Shown piece by piece: positions 1 through 7,919 of a stretch of 38,717 nucleotides of DNA. The stretch covers positions 1-38,717 of the forward strand of contig JAJPJE010000124.1 of the NCBI GenBank assembly GCA_021324365.1. The letters are read 5' to 3'. The notes beneath the pieces are model-generated. The model did not search any database. It saw only the letters and a program-made list of their open reading frames with translations, and had not been told where the DNA came from. This stretch comes from Terriglobia bacterium (GTDB lineage Bacteria > Acidobacteriota > Terriglobia > Terriglobales > Acidobacteriaceae). The position numbers and the translations under genes are program-made. Positions within the stretch are counted from its first letter, which is position 1; the number at the start of each line of letters is the position of its first letter.

Positions 1-425
1 AGCGGTGCGAGTTCGAGGCTGGGGAACCGTATCCACGCGGCAGTAACCGGTTGTGACTGGCCGCCTTGCAGGTTGAGACGACGAAGAGGAAGGGTGTTGG
101 TGGAAGGCGTGATGCTCAAGTCGATGTCAAGAAGGCCGTGCAGGTCCGGGCGAAGTTTGCCGTTTATACTCCAATCGACGCCAGTCACTTTGACGTTCAA
201 TTCGCATTGCTCGCCCGCATTGACCTGAAGGATCTGCGCCTCGTGTGTGCGCCACTCCTTATCGCAGACGATCTCGTAAGAAACGAATAACGGCTGGGCA
301 GGCTCCTGGATGGAGACGACTTTTCCGCGCAGCAGGTGATAGTCCCGCTTTTGCCGCAACTCGAAGTATTCAGTTCCGCCTGTCAGCAGATTACGCCACA
401 CGATCGCGCGCTCGAGGTGGTCCAT
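1..425 (-). CDS. Putative glycolipid-binding family protein (COG3554/PF06475-like), 3' end cut by window
   Basis: Reading leftwards from an ATG at 425 the frame stays open to the window edge for 141 codons, so the C-terminus lies outside. AGGAG sits about 9 bases before the ATG. The protein starts MDHLERAIVWRNL and contains YEIVCDKEW near residue 52 and a late TPSTNTLPLRRLNL motif. This matches my memory of the putative glycolipid-binding family, which has a conserved YEV-CD-W pattern and a DVDL..TP.TNTLP.RRL block near its C-terminus. The family forms a beta-barrel-like fold; its cellular role is not established. About 50 residues should be missing relative to the family's usual length of near 190. 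No partner gene is visible; the next gene on the same strand begins 125 bases upstream. The family assignment is by motif recall. Confidence 0.75.
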   Translation of the reverse strand, partial: MDHLERAIVWRNLLTGGTEYFELRQKRDYHLLRGKVVSIQEPAQPLFVSYEIVCDKEWRTHEAQILQVNAGEQCELNVKVTGVDWSINGKLRPDLHGLLDIDLSITPSTNTLPLRRLNLQGGQSQPVTAAWIRFPSLELAP

Positions 426-550
426 GCTCTTCCGCTCCTGCGATCAGATTATCGTGACCCGAAATTGGAGGGCTGTGAGGAGGAATACAAGGTAGTGGTT
501 GGTGAGTATTGGTCAGTGGCTGTGGCTTACCACCAATCACTAACAGCTAG

Positions 551-1156
551 TCACTTCTTAGGCCTGGCCACCAGCTTCACGCGTCCCTGCTTCAGTTCGA
601 CTTGGTATTCCACGGCATCGCAGGAATACTGTTTCCGGATCTGCTGCGTCTTCTTCATGACAAAGTCACGAAAGGCGTCGTAGTTGGTCGCCTCGCCGGC
701 ATCGGACGCATTCTTCTTGGCATTGGACAGGGCTGAGTATAGTGATTTCAGATGTTCCTGCTCTTTGGCTGGATCGGAAACGGCAACCCTAAATGGCTTA
801 TCGAGTGTTGCGACTTTGTGCTTCAACTCGTTACCGGCAGCATGTTCCTGTTCGGTACGCAAACCCTGGATACCCAGAACGGCATCCTGCGAGCGGCGAT
901 ACCCCTCTTCCTTGATTTTGGCCTTCTGGCGCCATAAATCGCTGAAAACTGCATATTTCTGCTGGATAGCGTTGAAGCGGAAGCGCTGGGCGACGCTGAG
1001 CCGCTGGGAGTCGCTGAACTTTTTTAGCAGAGACTGAACACGCCACTCCAGGTCTGTAGGCGGCCGTTTCGAGCCCCCTCCAAAGAAGATGTCGTATTCG
1101 ATTTTTAACCGGCGCAGCGCGTCATCTAGCTGCCCAATTTCTTCATCAACCGTCAA
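551..1156 (-). CDS. Conserved coiled protein, resembles MXAN_5187 C-terminal domain family
   Basis: A 201-residue soluble, charged, mostly helical protein without signal peptide or membrane segment. Residues about 8-90 (LDDALRRLKIEYDIFFGG, then QRFRFNAIQQKYAVFSDLW) resemble the C-terminal domain of the myxobacterial MXAN_5187 family, with its LK..YE..F, RFRFQ...Y..Y...W pattern. The function of that family is unknown to me. The start is TTG at 1156; a GGAG seven bases upstream supports it and there is no better ATG. It is transcribed away from the response regulator at 1315, and the 158-base gap between them should hold both promoters. The C-terminal third (FRDFVMKKTQQIRKQYSCD) is basic and could form an alpha/beta unit. 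Gene reality is strong; the family name is tentative. Confidence 0.8.
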   Translation of the reverse strand: MTVDEEIGQLDDALRRLKIEYDIFFGGGSKRPPTDLEWRVQSLLKKFSDSQRLSVAQRFRFNAIQQKYAVFSDLWRQKAKIKEEGYRRSQDAVLGIQGLRTEQEHAAGNELKHKVATLDKPFRVAVSDPAKEQEHLKSLYSALSNAKKNASDAGEATNYDAFRDFVMKKTQQIRKQYSCDAVEYQVELKQGRVKLVARPKK

Positions 1157-1314
1157 AGCGCACTCCGGATTTGCGCCTCTGGGAGGCGATAGCCCGGACT
1201 ATAGCACGGCTTTCCAACTTCCTTTGCAAACCCGGTAGCACTTTAGTCACATCTCACCACTAGTTCTCCCGACTTGCTTCGTGACTGCCGTAGGGTGCGG
1301 GTGACACTATAAAC

Positions 1315-1965
1315 GTGCCGGAGAAGATCCAAATCGTTGTTGCTGACGACCACGCGGTTCTGCGCGAGTCATTAGCTGCATTGCTGGCCACACATCCTGA
1401 TTTTGAGGTTTCTGGCAAAGCGGCCAATGGCACCGAAGCCCTCAGGTTAGTCCAGGAAACGCATCCGCACGTCCTGCTGCTCGATCTCTTTATGCCGGAG
1501 GAAAGCGGGTTCGACGTTCTGCGCGTTCTTGATCGGGAAGGAAACCGAGTAGCCGCCGTCGTACTAACCGGGTCCGAAAGCCATTCGGATTACCTGCAGG
1601 TAGTTCGATTGGGTGCCCGAGGTCTGGTTTTGAAAAGCGACGATCTGGAGCACCTGTTTTCAGCCATCCGCGCCGTCGCTGCCGGGGAACTCTGGTTTCC
1701 GCCCGAGATTGCCCAACAGGTCCTGACCGCCATGGCCGGTGAAACCAGGCAGCAGCCCACTTCCATTCAACGCCTGTCAGAGCGGGAACGCCAGATCGCA
1801 GGGCTGGTCGCCTCAGGGTTGCGCAATCGTGACATCGCTGAACACCTGAAGATCAGCGAGAACACGGTCAAGCGTCACCTGCAGAGCATCTTCGATAAAA
1901 CCGGCGCCCGTGATCGCCTGGAATTGGCCGTAATGGCGCTCGGAGAGTTGGACAGAGCCGCCTGA
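1315..1965 (+). CDS. NarL/FixJ-type two-component response regulator
   Basis: This 216-residue protein has an N-terminal receiver domain and a C-terminal LuxR-type helix-turn-helix. In the receiver, D11-D12 form the acidic pocket, D57 in LLLDLFMP is the phosphoacceptor, T85 follows in VVLTG and K107 is the conserved lysine. Residues about 152-208 (LSERERQIAGLVASG, NRDIAEHLKISENTVKRH) form the DNA-binding domain. It is therefore a phosphorylation-dependent transcription regulator. The start is GTG at 1315 without a clear Shine-Dalgarno sequence. No histidine kinase is in the window, so it is an orphan here and its signal and targets cannot be inferred. It converges on the MoeZ-like gene, with stops only 10 bases apart and no terminator between. 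Confidence 0.93.
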   Translation: MPEKIQIVVADDHAVLRESLAALLATHPDFEVSGKAANGTEALRLVQETHPHVLLLDLFMPEESGFDVLRVLDREGNRVAAVVLTGSESHSDYLQVVRLGARGLVLKSDDLEHLFSAIRAVAAGELWFPPEIAQQVLTAMAGETRQQPTSIQRLSERERQIAGLVASGLRNRDIAEHLKISENTVKRHLQSIFDKTGARDRLELAVMALGELDRAA

Positions 1966-1974
1966 CGATTCCAG

Positions 1975-3144
1975 CTAGTACTTCGGCACCTTAGGGTCGA
2001 CCTTGTCTGCCCAGGCATTGATACCACCGGTTAAATTCTTCACCTTCGTAAATCCGGACTGCCGCAGAAAATCCACAGCCTTGGCACTACGCCCCCCCAT
2101 TTTGCAATGGACGATCATCTCCCGGCTGGGATCGAGTTCATTCACGCGCTTAGGAAGATCATTCAACGGAATCAGGTATCCTCCGAGGTTGCAAATCTGA
2201 TATTCGTGCGGCTCGCGCACGTCGAGCAGAAACGGCTCGTTCCCCGCGTCGCGAAGTTGCTTTAATTCTTCCACGGTGATGCTGGGCATCTGCGTTTCCA
2301 CTGGCTTCTCTTCTCCTCGTATTCCGCAAAATTCGTTGTAATCGATCAGCTTCTTCAAAGTCGGATGCGTCCCGCACGCTGGGCAGTCCGGATTCTTCCG
2401 CAGCTTCAATTCGCGGAAGCGCATCGCCAGAGCATCAACCAGCAACAAGCGTCCGATCAGCGGCTCGCCTGCACCGAGAATCAGCTTGATGGCTTCCGTC
2501 GCCTGCATCACGCCAACCAGGCCCGGGAGAATCCCCAGCACTCCGCCTTCGGCACACGAAGGCACCAATCCAGGCGGCGGTGGCTCCGGATAAAGACAGC
2601 GATAGCACGGTCCTTCTTTCGTTGCGAAGATACTCATCTGTCCTTCAAAACGGAAAATGGATCCGTAGACATTTGGTATGCCGGTCAGTACGCAGGCGTC
2701 GTTCACCAGGTAACGCGTGGGGAAATTGTCGGTACCATCGACCACCATGTCGAAGTCACGGAACAACTCTAATGCATTCGCGCTGGAAAGCTTGGTATCG
2801 AACCTTACGATGTTGACGTTGGGATTGATTGCCCGCAGTTTGTCAGCAGCCGAATCAAGCTTCTTGCGACCTACATCGGCGGTGGTGTGGATGATCTGCC
2901 GCTGCAGGTTGGTGAAATCGACGACATCGAAATCAACTACGCCGAGTGTGCCGACACCGGCCGCTGCCAAATACAAGGCCAGCGGGGAACCGAGTCCACC
3001 CGCGCCAACACACAACACTCTCGCGGCTTTAAGCTTGAGCTGTCCTTCCATGCCGACCTCGGGCATGATCAAGTGGCGTGAGTAGCGGAGGACTTCATCA
3101 TTGCTAAGAGCTACAGCGGGTTTTGTTTCAGTAAGAGTTGCCAT
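1975..3144 (-). CDS. moeZ: MoeZ-like sulfur-carrier adenylyltransferase/sulfurtransferase (ThiF/MoeB + rhodanese)
   Basis: The 389-residue protein fuses an E1-like ThiF/MoeB domain (about 12-262) to a C-terminal rhodanese domain (about 287-385). The first has the nucleotide-binding GAGGLGS at 48-53, the DGTDNFPTR block near 136-144 and two zinc-binding pairs, C180/C183 (CYRC) and C254/C257 (CPAC). The rhodanese has its active cysteine C347 in VHCKMGGRS. Enzymes of this type adenylate the C-terminal Gly-Gly of a ubiquitin-fold carrier (MoaD, ThiS, CysO) and convert it to a thiocarboxylate. Mycobacterial MoeZ has the same domain order. It is the last gene of the minus-strand run cysM-mec-cysO-moeZ, so its nearest substrate is the CysO-like protein 86 bases upstream. 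It could also serve MoaD, because moaC and moeA lie elsewhere in the window. Confidence 0.92.
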   Translation of the reverse strand: MATLTETKPAVALSNDEVLRYSRHLIMPEVGMEGQLKLKAARVLCVGAGGLGSPLALYLAAAGVGTLGVVDFDVVDFTNLQRQIIHTTADVGRKKLDSAADKLRAINPNVNIVRFDTKLSSANALELFRDFDMVVDGTDNFPTRYLVNDACVLTGIPNVYGSIFRFEGQMSIFATKEGPCYRCLYPEPPPPGLVPSCAEGGVLGILPGLVGVMQATEAIKLILGAGEPLIGRLLLVDALAMRFRELKLRKNPDCPACGTHPTLKKLIDYNEFCGIRGEEKPVETQMPSITVEELKQLRDAGNEPFLLDVREPHEYQICNLGGYLIPLNDLPKRVNELDPSREMIVHCKMGGRSAKAVDFLRQSGFTKVKNLTGGINAWADKVDPKVPKY

Positions 3145-3164
3145 ATGTCTCTCGGTTGAGTGAT

Positions 3165-3245
3165 CGGGCGATCGAGCCGTCGAGTCATTTCAAAGCAAAC
3201 GGCATTCTCAATGATGCGATGACTCAATGACTAAATGACTCGATC
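3165..3245. repeat. Spacer simple-sequence repeat with inverted TCGAGTCATTT copies
   Basis: The spacer between the cysO-like and moeZ-like genes is made of imperfect iterations of gatcgagtcatt and its complement. TCGAGTCATTT occurs at 3180-3190 and again inverted at 3233-3243, so an 11-base-pair stem could form around a 42-base loop that itself contains tgatgcgatgactcaatgact. The inverted copy overlaps the last codons and the stop of the cysO-like gene. The same 11-mer is present at 38518-38528. This looks like a dispersed intergenic element and not a protein operator, but no function can be shown. Confidence 0.6.
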
Positions 3246-3518
3246 GTCCTTCCCTCCGGCGATCGAGGGCACAATCGACAGTGTGTCCGACTGGCCTACC
3301 GGGGTGTTCTCCTTCTCCATATAACGAATGTCTTCATCGTTGAGATATAGGTTGACGAAAGCGCGCAGCTTGCCTTCTTCGTTGTAGAGATGCTTTTTCA
3401 AATCCGGATGCGAAATCGTGAGATTCTTAAGCGCCTCGCCAACCGTGGTTCCGGGAACCTCGACGCTGTCCTTCTTGCCCGCATATTGCCGCAGCGGAGT
3501 CGGAATTAATACCTTCAT
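3231..3518 (-). CDS. cysO: CysO/MoaD/ThiS-family sulfur carrier protein with C-terminal extension after Gly-Gly
   Basis: A 95-residue ubiquitin-fold carrier. It starts MKVLIPTPLRQYAGKK and has the family's late LSIVPSIAGG block, with the diglycine at residues 88-89. In this family the terminal glycine is adenylated and turned into a thiocarboxylate that donates sulfur. Here the chain does not end at the diglycine but continues with KDDRVI. Those codons coincide with the spacer repeat next to the gene. The neighbouring JAMM peptidase is the obvious candidate to trim them, as known for some related carriers. GGAG eight bases before the ATG supports the start. Upstream neighbours are the JAMM protease and CysM-like synthase; downstream is the MoeZ-like activator. 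The gene set favours cysteine synthesis over molybdopterin synthesis, though MoaD use is not excluded. Confidence 0.88.
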   Translation of the reverse strand: MKVLIPTPLRQYAGKKDSVEVPGTTVGEALKNLTISHPDLKKHLYNEEGKLRAFVNLYLNDEDIRYMEKENTPVGQSDTLSIVPSIAGGKDDRVI

Positions 3519-3565
3519 TCAGTCTCTCCAATCAAAATGTCTCAAAACCCATTCAGTCGCCGCAC

Positions 3566-4081
3566 TTATTTGTCGGAACCGGGAACCTCAGCTGGCGGCA
3601 TGGATGCCTGCGCTGATAACGGTACATCGCTCTTCTGCGCAACAGCTACGAACGTAATTGGCTCGTCTTCGAAGTGCTTGTCTTCTTCTTCGGTGCCGCG
3701 CAACCAAAAGGAATTCGTGTCCACGGCCCGCGCCTTATCCACGCGGGTGATTACATAGGAGCAGCCGATCCAGTGCGCCTCCGCAAAGTCGGTCTTCGAC
3801 CACTGCGCCGGGCAGTCCGGATGCGAATGGTAGAACCCCACTATATCCAATCCCTGCTCTCGCCCCTGCCGCTGGATGCGAACCAGGTCGCGAGGATCGA
3901 TGTAGAAGCGATCCTGCGGGCGGTCTTCGCGAGTGTTATGGCACCGGACGGTCGAGCTCACAATCCGATGATCGCCTTCTTCGTTCATCGTCCCCAGCAG
4001 TACGCCGCAGCACTCGTCGGGATACGTCTCCTCGCCATGGCGCCTGATTTCCTCGTAATCCGATTGTTTGAACTCAAGCAT
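3566..4081 (-). CDS. mec: Mec-like JAMM/Mov34 metallopeptidase
   Basis: A 171-residue single-domain JAB1/MPN protein. The zinc site is complete: E23 in YPDECCG, then H85-S-H87 and D98 in FYHSHPDCPAQWSKTD, which is the JAMM pattern. In mycobacteria the homologue Mec+ releases cysteine from the CysO-cysteine adduct made by CysM; in other carriers such enzymes trim residues beyond Gly-Gly. Both activities would fit here. I chose the ATG at 4081, five bases after the stop of the CysM-like gene; the longer frame upstream only runs antiparallel in codon sense through cysM and has no family resemblance. The last 30 or so residues (Ala/Pro/Ser-rich) look like a disordered tail. Tight spacing indicates cotranscription. 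Confidence 0.92.
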   Translation of the reverse strand: MLEFKQSDYEEIRRHGEETYPDECCGVLLGTMNEEGDHRIVSSTVRCHNTREDRPQDRFYIDPRDLVRIQRQGREQGLDIVGFYHSHPDCPAQWSKTDFAEAHWIGCSYVITRVDKARAVDTNSFWLRGTEEEDKHFEDEPITFVAVAQKSDVPLSAQASMPPAEVPGSDK

Positions 4082-4086
4082 GATTC

Positions 4087-5073
4087 TTAAATACCGCCAC
4101 CCGAGACCAGGGTCTCTTCCTGCCAAAACCTCTCGCTGAGATATTTGTCTGCACCGTCGGGCATCACCATCACAATGGCCGCGCTCTGACCGGCGGCCGC
4201 CAGCGGGCGAGCAATCTTCAACGCGCCTGCCAGAGCTGCACCGGCCGAGACCCCCACCAGTAGCCCCTCTTCCCTCGCCAGGCGCTTTACCATCCAATGA
4301 GCTTGTTCTGTCGAGATCCCCAGATTTTCGTCCGCTATTGCAGGATCATAAATGGGAGGGACAATCGCTGTCGCCATATGCTTGGCGCCCTCGATGCCAT
4401 GGAACGGAGAATCCGGCTGCAGTGAGATACAACGAATCTTCGGATTCAGTTCCTTCAATCTCCGGCTGGTGCCCACGAACGTCCCGCTGGTCCCCAGCAT
4501 AGCGACGAAGTGAGTCACCCTCTCCGCCGTCTGTTCCCATATCTCGTTCGCAGTTCCACGATAGTGAGCCCGCCAGTTCGCTTCATTTCCATACTGATTG
4601 GCATAAAAGTATGTCTCGGGGTTGGCGGCATGCAACTCGCGCGCCTTGCGCAGTGCGCCATCAGAGCCTTCGGCCGGATCGGTGTAGATGATCTCCACTC
4701 CGTAGGCATTCAGGATGTGTTTGCGCTCTGGAGAAGCATTCTCAGGAACGCACAATGTGACACCGAAGCCCTCAGCAGCGCCGATCATGGCGTAGGCGAT
4801 GCCGGTGTTGCCGCTGGTAGAATCCAGTAGCCGCTGGCCAGGCTTGAATTGGCCCAACGATCTGCCGTTGCGCACGATGTTGGCAGCGGCGCGATCTTTC
4901 ACCGAACCGCCTGGATTAAACCATTCCGCTTTTGCCAGCAACTCGACTCCGGGGTACTCCTGACCGATGCGCTCAAGCCGCAACAGCGGCGTATTGCCGA
5001 TTGTTTGCAGCAGCTTGGATCCAAGCTTTCGAGCAGGTACAACGATCTCGGCGTGTTTTTGAGCAACTTGCAT
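4087..5073 (-). CDS. cysM: PLP-dependent cysteine synthase, CysM/CysK family
   Basis: A fold-type II PLP enzyme of 328 residues from the ATG at 5073. NPGGSVKDR carries the PLP lysine (residue 59), STSGNTG near 85-91 is the phosphate/substrate loop, and GTSGTFVGTSRRL follows. The region FVPELYDP-like (IVPPIYDP here) near residue 237 resembles mycobacterial CysM, which uses O-phosphoserine and the thiocarboxylated carrier CysO. That context (JAMM peptidase, carrier, MoeZ-like E1 directly downstream) makes the CysO-dependent reaction the best guess; use of O-acetylserine and sulfide is the alternative. A TTG at 5115 in the same frame would add 14 residues, but I see no ribosome site for it and prefer ATG. 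First gene of the four-gene run. Confidence 0.92.
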   Translation of the reverse strand: MQVAQKHAEIVVPARKLGSKLLQTIGNTPLLRLERIGQEYPGVELLAKAEWFNPGGSVKDRAAANIVRNGRSLGQFKPGQRLLDSTSGNTGIAYAMIGAAEGFGVTLCVPENASPERKHILNAYGVEIIYTDPAEGSDGALRKARELHAANPETYFYANQYGNEANWRAHYRGTANEIWEQTAERVTHFVAMLGTSGTFVGTSRRLKELNPKIRCISLQPDSPFHGIEGAKHMATAIVPPIYDPAIADENLGISTEQAHWMVKRLAREEGLLVGVSAGAALAGALKIARPLAAAGQSAAIVMVMPDGADKYLSERFWQEETLVSGGGI

Positions 5074-5380
5074 GAAATCGGATTGCCGGAACCCCACGTG
5101 TCCGGCTTCTGTCAAAAGACTACTGAAAGTTGCGTGCTGGCATCAACTTTTAGGTTTTTCGCTGCTGGCCGAAACGCCGGTACACGATTTTCCTTGCCTT
5201 AATGGATGCCTCTGAAGCGCCACAAGCGTCAAATTGTGCAGGCACTTAACCCCGGAAGGCTTGCCCTGAGTCCTTCATGTTACGTTCGGGAGATCACTGA
5301 TGGCAGTTGGCACAGTATCCGGGTACAAGGTCATCATGTTATGGTTTGGTAGGAATTCCGGCTAAAGGTTAATCCGACAA

Positions 5381-5848
5381 ATGGCAAAGCAAATCGCCAC
5401 TCACACCTACGAAGACGCTGTTTCCTGGCTGAAAGATCATGGCTTCGACATCCTCGAAGCTCCCGGCGTGCAGAACCGTGTTTTCGTAAAAAAGAACAAT
5501 TGTTCTGCAGCCATCGAGGCCACTCCCGATGGCGGTGTGAAGATCTTTGCTTATCCCGGCGTGCTGATCGGCGGTGAAATTTCCAAGCTGGTCAACAAGG
5601 GCTACCAGCAATTCCTCAAGACCACTAAAACGGAGGTAGCGGCAACCGCCGACCACCTCAAGACTTTGCATCAGTTCACTGAAGAGTTGAAAGAAGCCAT
5701 CGGCGCAACCAGCCTCTACAACGAATCTCTGGGCACCGTCAGCGAGAACTACCATTACGATCGCGTCAAGGATCGTGAAGAGCCTGTTACCCAACGGCCT
5801 AAGCGTCCATGGGAAGCTAAGCGAACGCCAAAAGCCAAGCGCGCTTAG
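5381..5848 (+). CDS. Conserved hypothetical protein
   Basis: A 155-residue protein I do not recognise beyond a likely acidobacterial conserved hypothetical. It begins MAKQIATHTYEDAVSWLKDHG and the first 85 residues look like a compact alpha/beta fold (an amphipathic helix, then strands around VFVKKNN, AAIEATPDGG and VKIFAYPGVLIGGE). Residues about 85-110 form a helix (TADHLKTLHQFTEELKEAIG). The tail, ending RPKRPWEAKRTPKAKRA, is very basic and could bind nucleic acid. There is no signal peptide. AAAGG lies about 10 bases before the ATG. Its stop overlaps the stop of the convergent UDP-glucose dehydrogenase gene by four bases. The 265 bases upstream contain no gene I can support. Confidence 0.8.
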   Translation: MAKQIATHTYEDAVSWLKDHGFDILEAPGVQNRVFVKKNNCSAAIEATPDGGVKIFAYPGVLIGGEISKLVNKGYQQFLKTTKTEVAATADHLKTLHQFTEELKEAIGATSLYNESLGTVSENYHYDRVKDREEPVTQRPKRPWEAKRTPKAKRA

Positions 5849-7251
5849 CTCGCCTTGCGCAACTGCGGCATTTGCTCGGAATTCTCTTTCGGAAATGCCT
5901 CCGGCCGTCCCACGCTGTAATACATGAATCCGTTCTCTCCCATCATTTGGGGATCGTAGAGGTTACGCCCGTCGATCACGATGGGGTATTTCAGCGCGCG
6001 TCGCAGTCGAGGCAGGCTCAGAACCGCGAATTCTTCCCAATCGCTGAGCAGCAGCAGCGCATCCGCGTCTTCGGCGGCGTCATAGGCGCTCTCCGCGAAT
6101 GTCACTCTGTTGCCGAGTACCTCTCGCGACTTCACCATCGCCGCCGGATCGTAAGCCACTACTTCGCAACCCTCGCGAAGCAACAACTCGACCAGCGTTA
6201 TTGCCGGCGACTCACGCACATCGTCTGTTCCGCCTTTGAAGGCCAATCCCAGCACAGCCAGGCGCTTCCCCTTCAACGTCCACAATGCGCTTCGAACTTT
6301 GCGCAGGAAACGCAGGCACTGTTCTTCATTGATCCGGATCACCTCATCGAGCAGTCGGAAATCATACCCGGATTCGCGAGCCACAGCACGAAATGCCTTC
6401 AGGTCTTTGGGGAAGCACGATCCGCCATAGCCAATGCCGGGGCTAAGGAAGCGATCGCCAATGCGCGGATCGGAACCGATGCCGTCACAGACTTCCTCGA
6501 CGTTCGCTCCTACAGCCTCGCAGATGTTGCCCACAGCATTGATGAAAGAGATCTTCATCGCCAGGAACGCGTTCGAAGCATGCTTGATCAACTCGGCGCT
6601 CCGCGTGCTCGTGACAATCAGCCGGGCAGGAATTCGAGCCTGGTCGGGTTCCGGGATTGCATTCTCCCGCCGCGTATAAGACCCGTCGGTCAGCGGACGA
6701 TAGATCTCCTGCAAAAGGCATGCTGCACGTTTACTGTTTGCGCCAATCACGATTCGGTCGGGAAACAGGAAATCGCTAACCGCGGTTCCCTCACGTAGAA
6801 ATTCTGGATTCGAGGCCACTTCGAAGGCGTTCTCGGGAGCGCCATTCAGGACCATGATGCGGCGTACCCATTCGCTGGTACAAACAGGCACCGTGCTCTT
6901 CTGGACCACCAACTTGTATCCACTGACAGAGCGGGAAATTTCGCGAGCTACCACTTCCACATACGAGAGATCGCAGTCTCCATTGTCGGTGGACGGTGTT
7001 CCCACGGCGATGAAGATTACGGCGCTCTGTTGCACAGCTTGCGACAAGGATGAAGTGAATTTCAGCCGCTTGCCGCGGTGCCGTTCGAGCAACTCCGGCA
7101 AGAAGCGTTCGTGAATCGGTGTCTCCCCTCGCTCGAGCGCCGCGACTTTTGCTGTGTCGTTATCGACGCAAATGACCCAGTGCCCCAGTTCTGCGAAACA
7201 CGCCGAGGCGACCAATCCTACATACCCGGACCCCACAACTGTAACTTGCAT
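5845..7251 (-). CDS. ugd: UDP-glucose 6-dehydrogenase
   Basis: A 468-residue member of the UDP-glucose/GDP-mannose dehydrogenase family, which oxidises UDP-glucose to UDP-glucuronate with two NAD for polysaccharide precursors. The N-terminal Rossmann motif VVGSGYVGLV is at the very start, NPEFLREG follows near 148, and the catalytic cysteine C279 is in GYGGSCFPKDLKA. The C-terminal UDP-binding domain includes GLAFKGGTDDVRESPA. The ATG at 7251 puts the Rossmann strand at residue 2, as usual; an in-frame GTG at 7278 adds nine unconserved residues. A segment after IYRPLTDGSY (about 190-212) is a modest insertion compared with the E. coli type. It stands alone, so the polymer it feeds cannot be named. 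Confidence 0.95.
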   Translation of the reverse strand: MQVTVVGSGYVGLVASACFAELGHWVICVDNDTAKVAALERGETPIHERFLPELLERHRGKRLKFTSSLSQAVQQSAVIFIAVGTPSTDNGDCDLSYVEVVAREISRSVSGYKLVVQKSTVPVCTSEWVRRIMVLNGAPENAFEVASNPEFLREGTAVSDFLFPDRIVIGANSKRAACLLQEIYRPLTDGSYTRRENAIPEPDQARIPARLIVTSTRSAELIKHASNAFLAMKISFINAVGNICEAVGANVEEVCDGIGSDPRIGDRFLSPGIGYGGSCFPKDLKAFRAVARESGYDFRLLDEVIRINEEQCLRFLRKVRSALWTLKGKRLAVLGLAFKGGTDDVRESPAITLVELLLREGCEVVAYDPAAMVKSREVLGNRVTFAESAYDAAEDADALLLLSDWEEFAVLSLPRLRRALKYPIVIDGRNLYDPQMMGENGFMYYSVGRPEAFPKENSEQMPQLRKAS

Positions 7252-7478
7252 TCTTCCAAAGCACCCTTTGCTTTGCACAATGTGGAAACTTCACACACCT
7301 TCGTTGATGCTTTGCCTAGTTCCAGAGATGTAAATGAGCGCTTTGCACGAACCTGAGTTGCGGACCATTTTTCATCGCGACATTGGTGCAGAAATTTATC
7401 GCTTAAAATCAGCGTGCCAGGACAGGAGTGCACGATTTATGCTCTTTACAGTTGGTTTCCCTTGCAAGGAGATCTCGC

Positions 7479-7898
7479 ATGGCGTCGCCAGGATTCTATG
7501 AGGATCGGCAAGCGATACGTAAGCTGATCGACACGATCAATCACGCATGGCTGAACGGCCCGCTCGACCAGATGGAAGTCACGCTTGGCGCCTGCTTCCA
7601 CGAAAACATGATCATTAAGGGGCCAGGCTTGCGCGAACTCTGCCGGGGACGGACAGCCTGCGCCCGCAGCTACAAGGAGTTTGTCGAGCAATCGAACATC
7701 CTGGATTGCAAGCTGTCACATGCGGAAATCGACGTCGCCGGCAACACGGCGGCAGCCACTTACTCCTGGAACATGAGTTACGAAATGCACGGCAAACGCC
7801 GCCGTGAATCAGGCGAAGACTTCTTTGTGTTTACGCGAGATGACGGCCGCTGGTGGGCTCACTGGCGCGTAATCCTGGTTACGCGGGAGGAAAAGTAA
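7479..7898 (+). CDS. NTF2/SnoaL-like (DUF4440-type) protein
   Basis: A 139-residue protein with the pattern of the NTF2-like superfamily: helix 1 RQAIRKLIDTINHAWLNG, then MEVTLGACFHENMIIKGPG, a central SYKEFVEQS helix and final strands AATYSWNMSYEM, ESGEDFFVF and WWAHWRVILVT. Such proteins are small cone-shaped folds used as binding proteins or ketosteroid-isomerase-like enzymes; no catalytic residues point to one reaction. The start at 7479 is set by AAGGAG at 7466-7471, seven bases upstream; an in-frame ATG at 7428 has no such site. It is divergent from ugd, with a 227-base shared upstream region, and followed by a small hairpin at 7920-7941. Confidence 0.85.
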   Translation: MASPGFYEDRQAIRKLIDTINHAWLNGPLDQMEVTLGACFHENMIIKGPGLRELCRGRTACARSYKEFVEQSNILDCKLSHAEIDVAGNTAAATYSWNMSYEMHGKRRRESGEDFFVFTRDDGRWWAHWRVILVTREEK

Positions 7899-7919
7899 CG
7901 CGATCCAGGGGCCGGATGC

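Noticed and set aside
480-550. Possible CRISPR-like or operator repeat in ggtagtggttggtgagtattggtcagtggc
   Set aside because: Units are irregular in length and spacing; it fits the simple-sequence spacer class seen elsewhere in the window.
3566-4297. Longer start for the JAMM peptidase (243 residues)
   Set aside because: The extra 72 residues are a Gly/Arg-rich shadow of the CysM-like gene; the family domain begins at the ATG at 4081.
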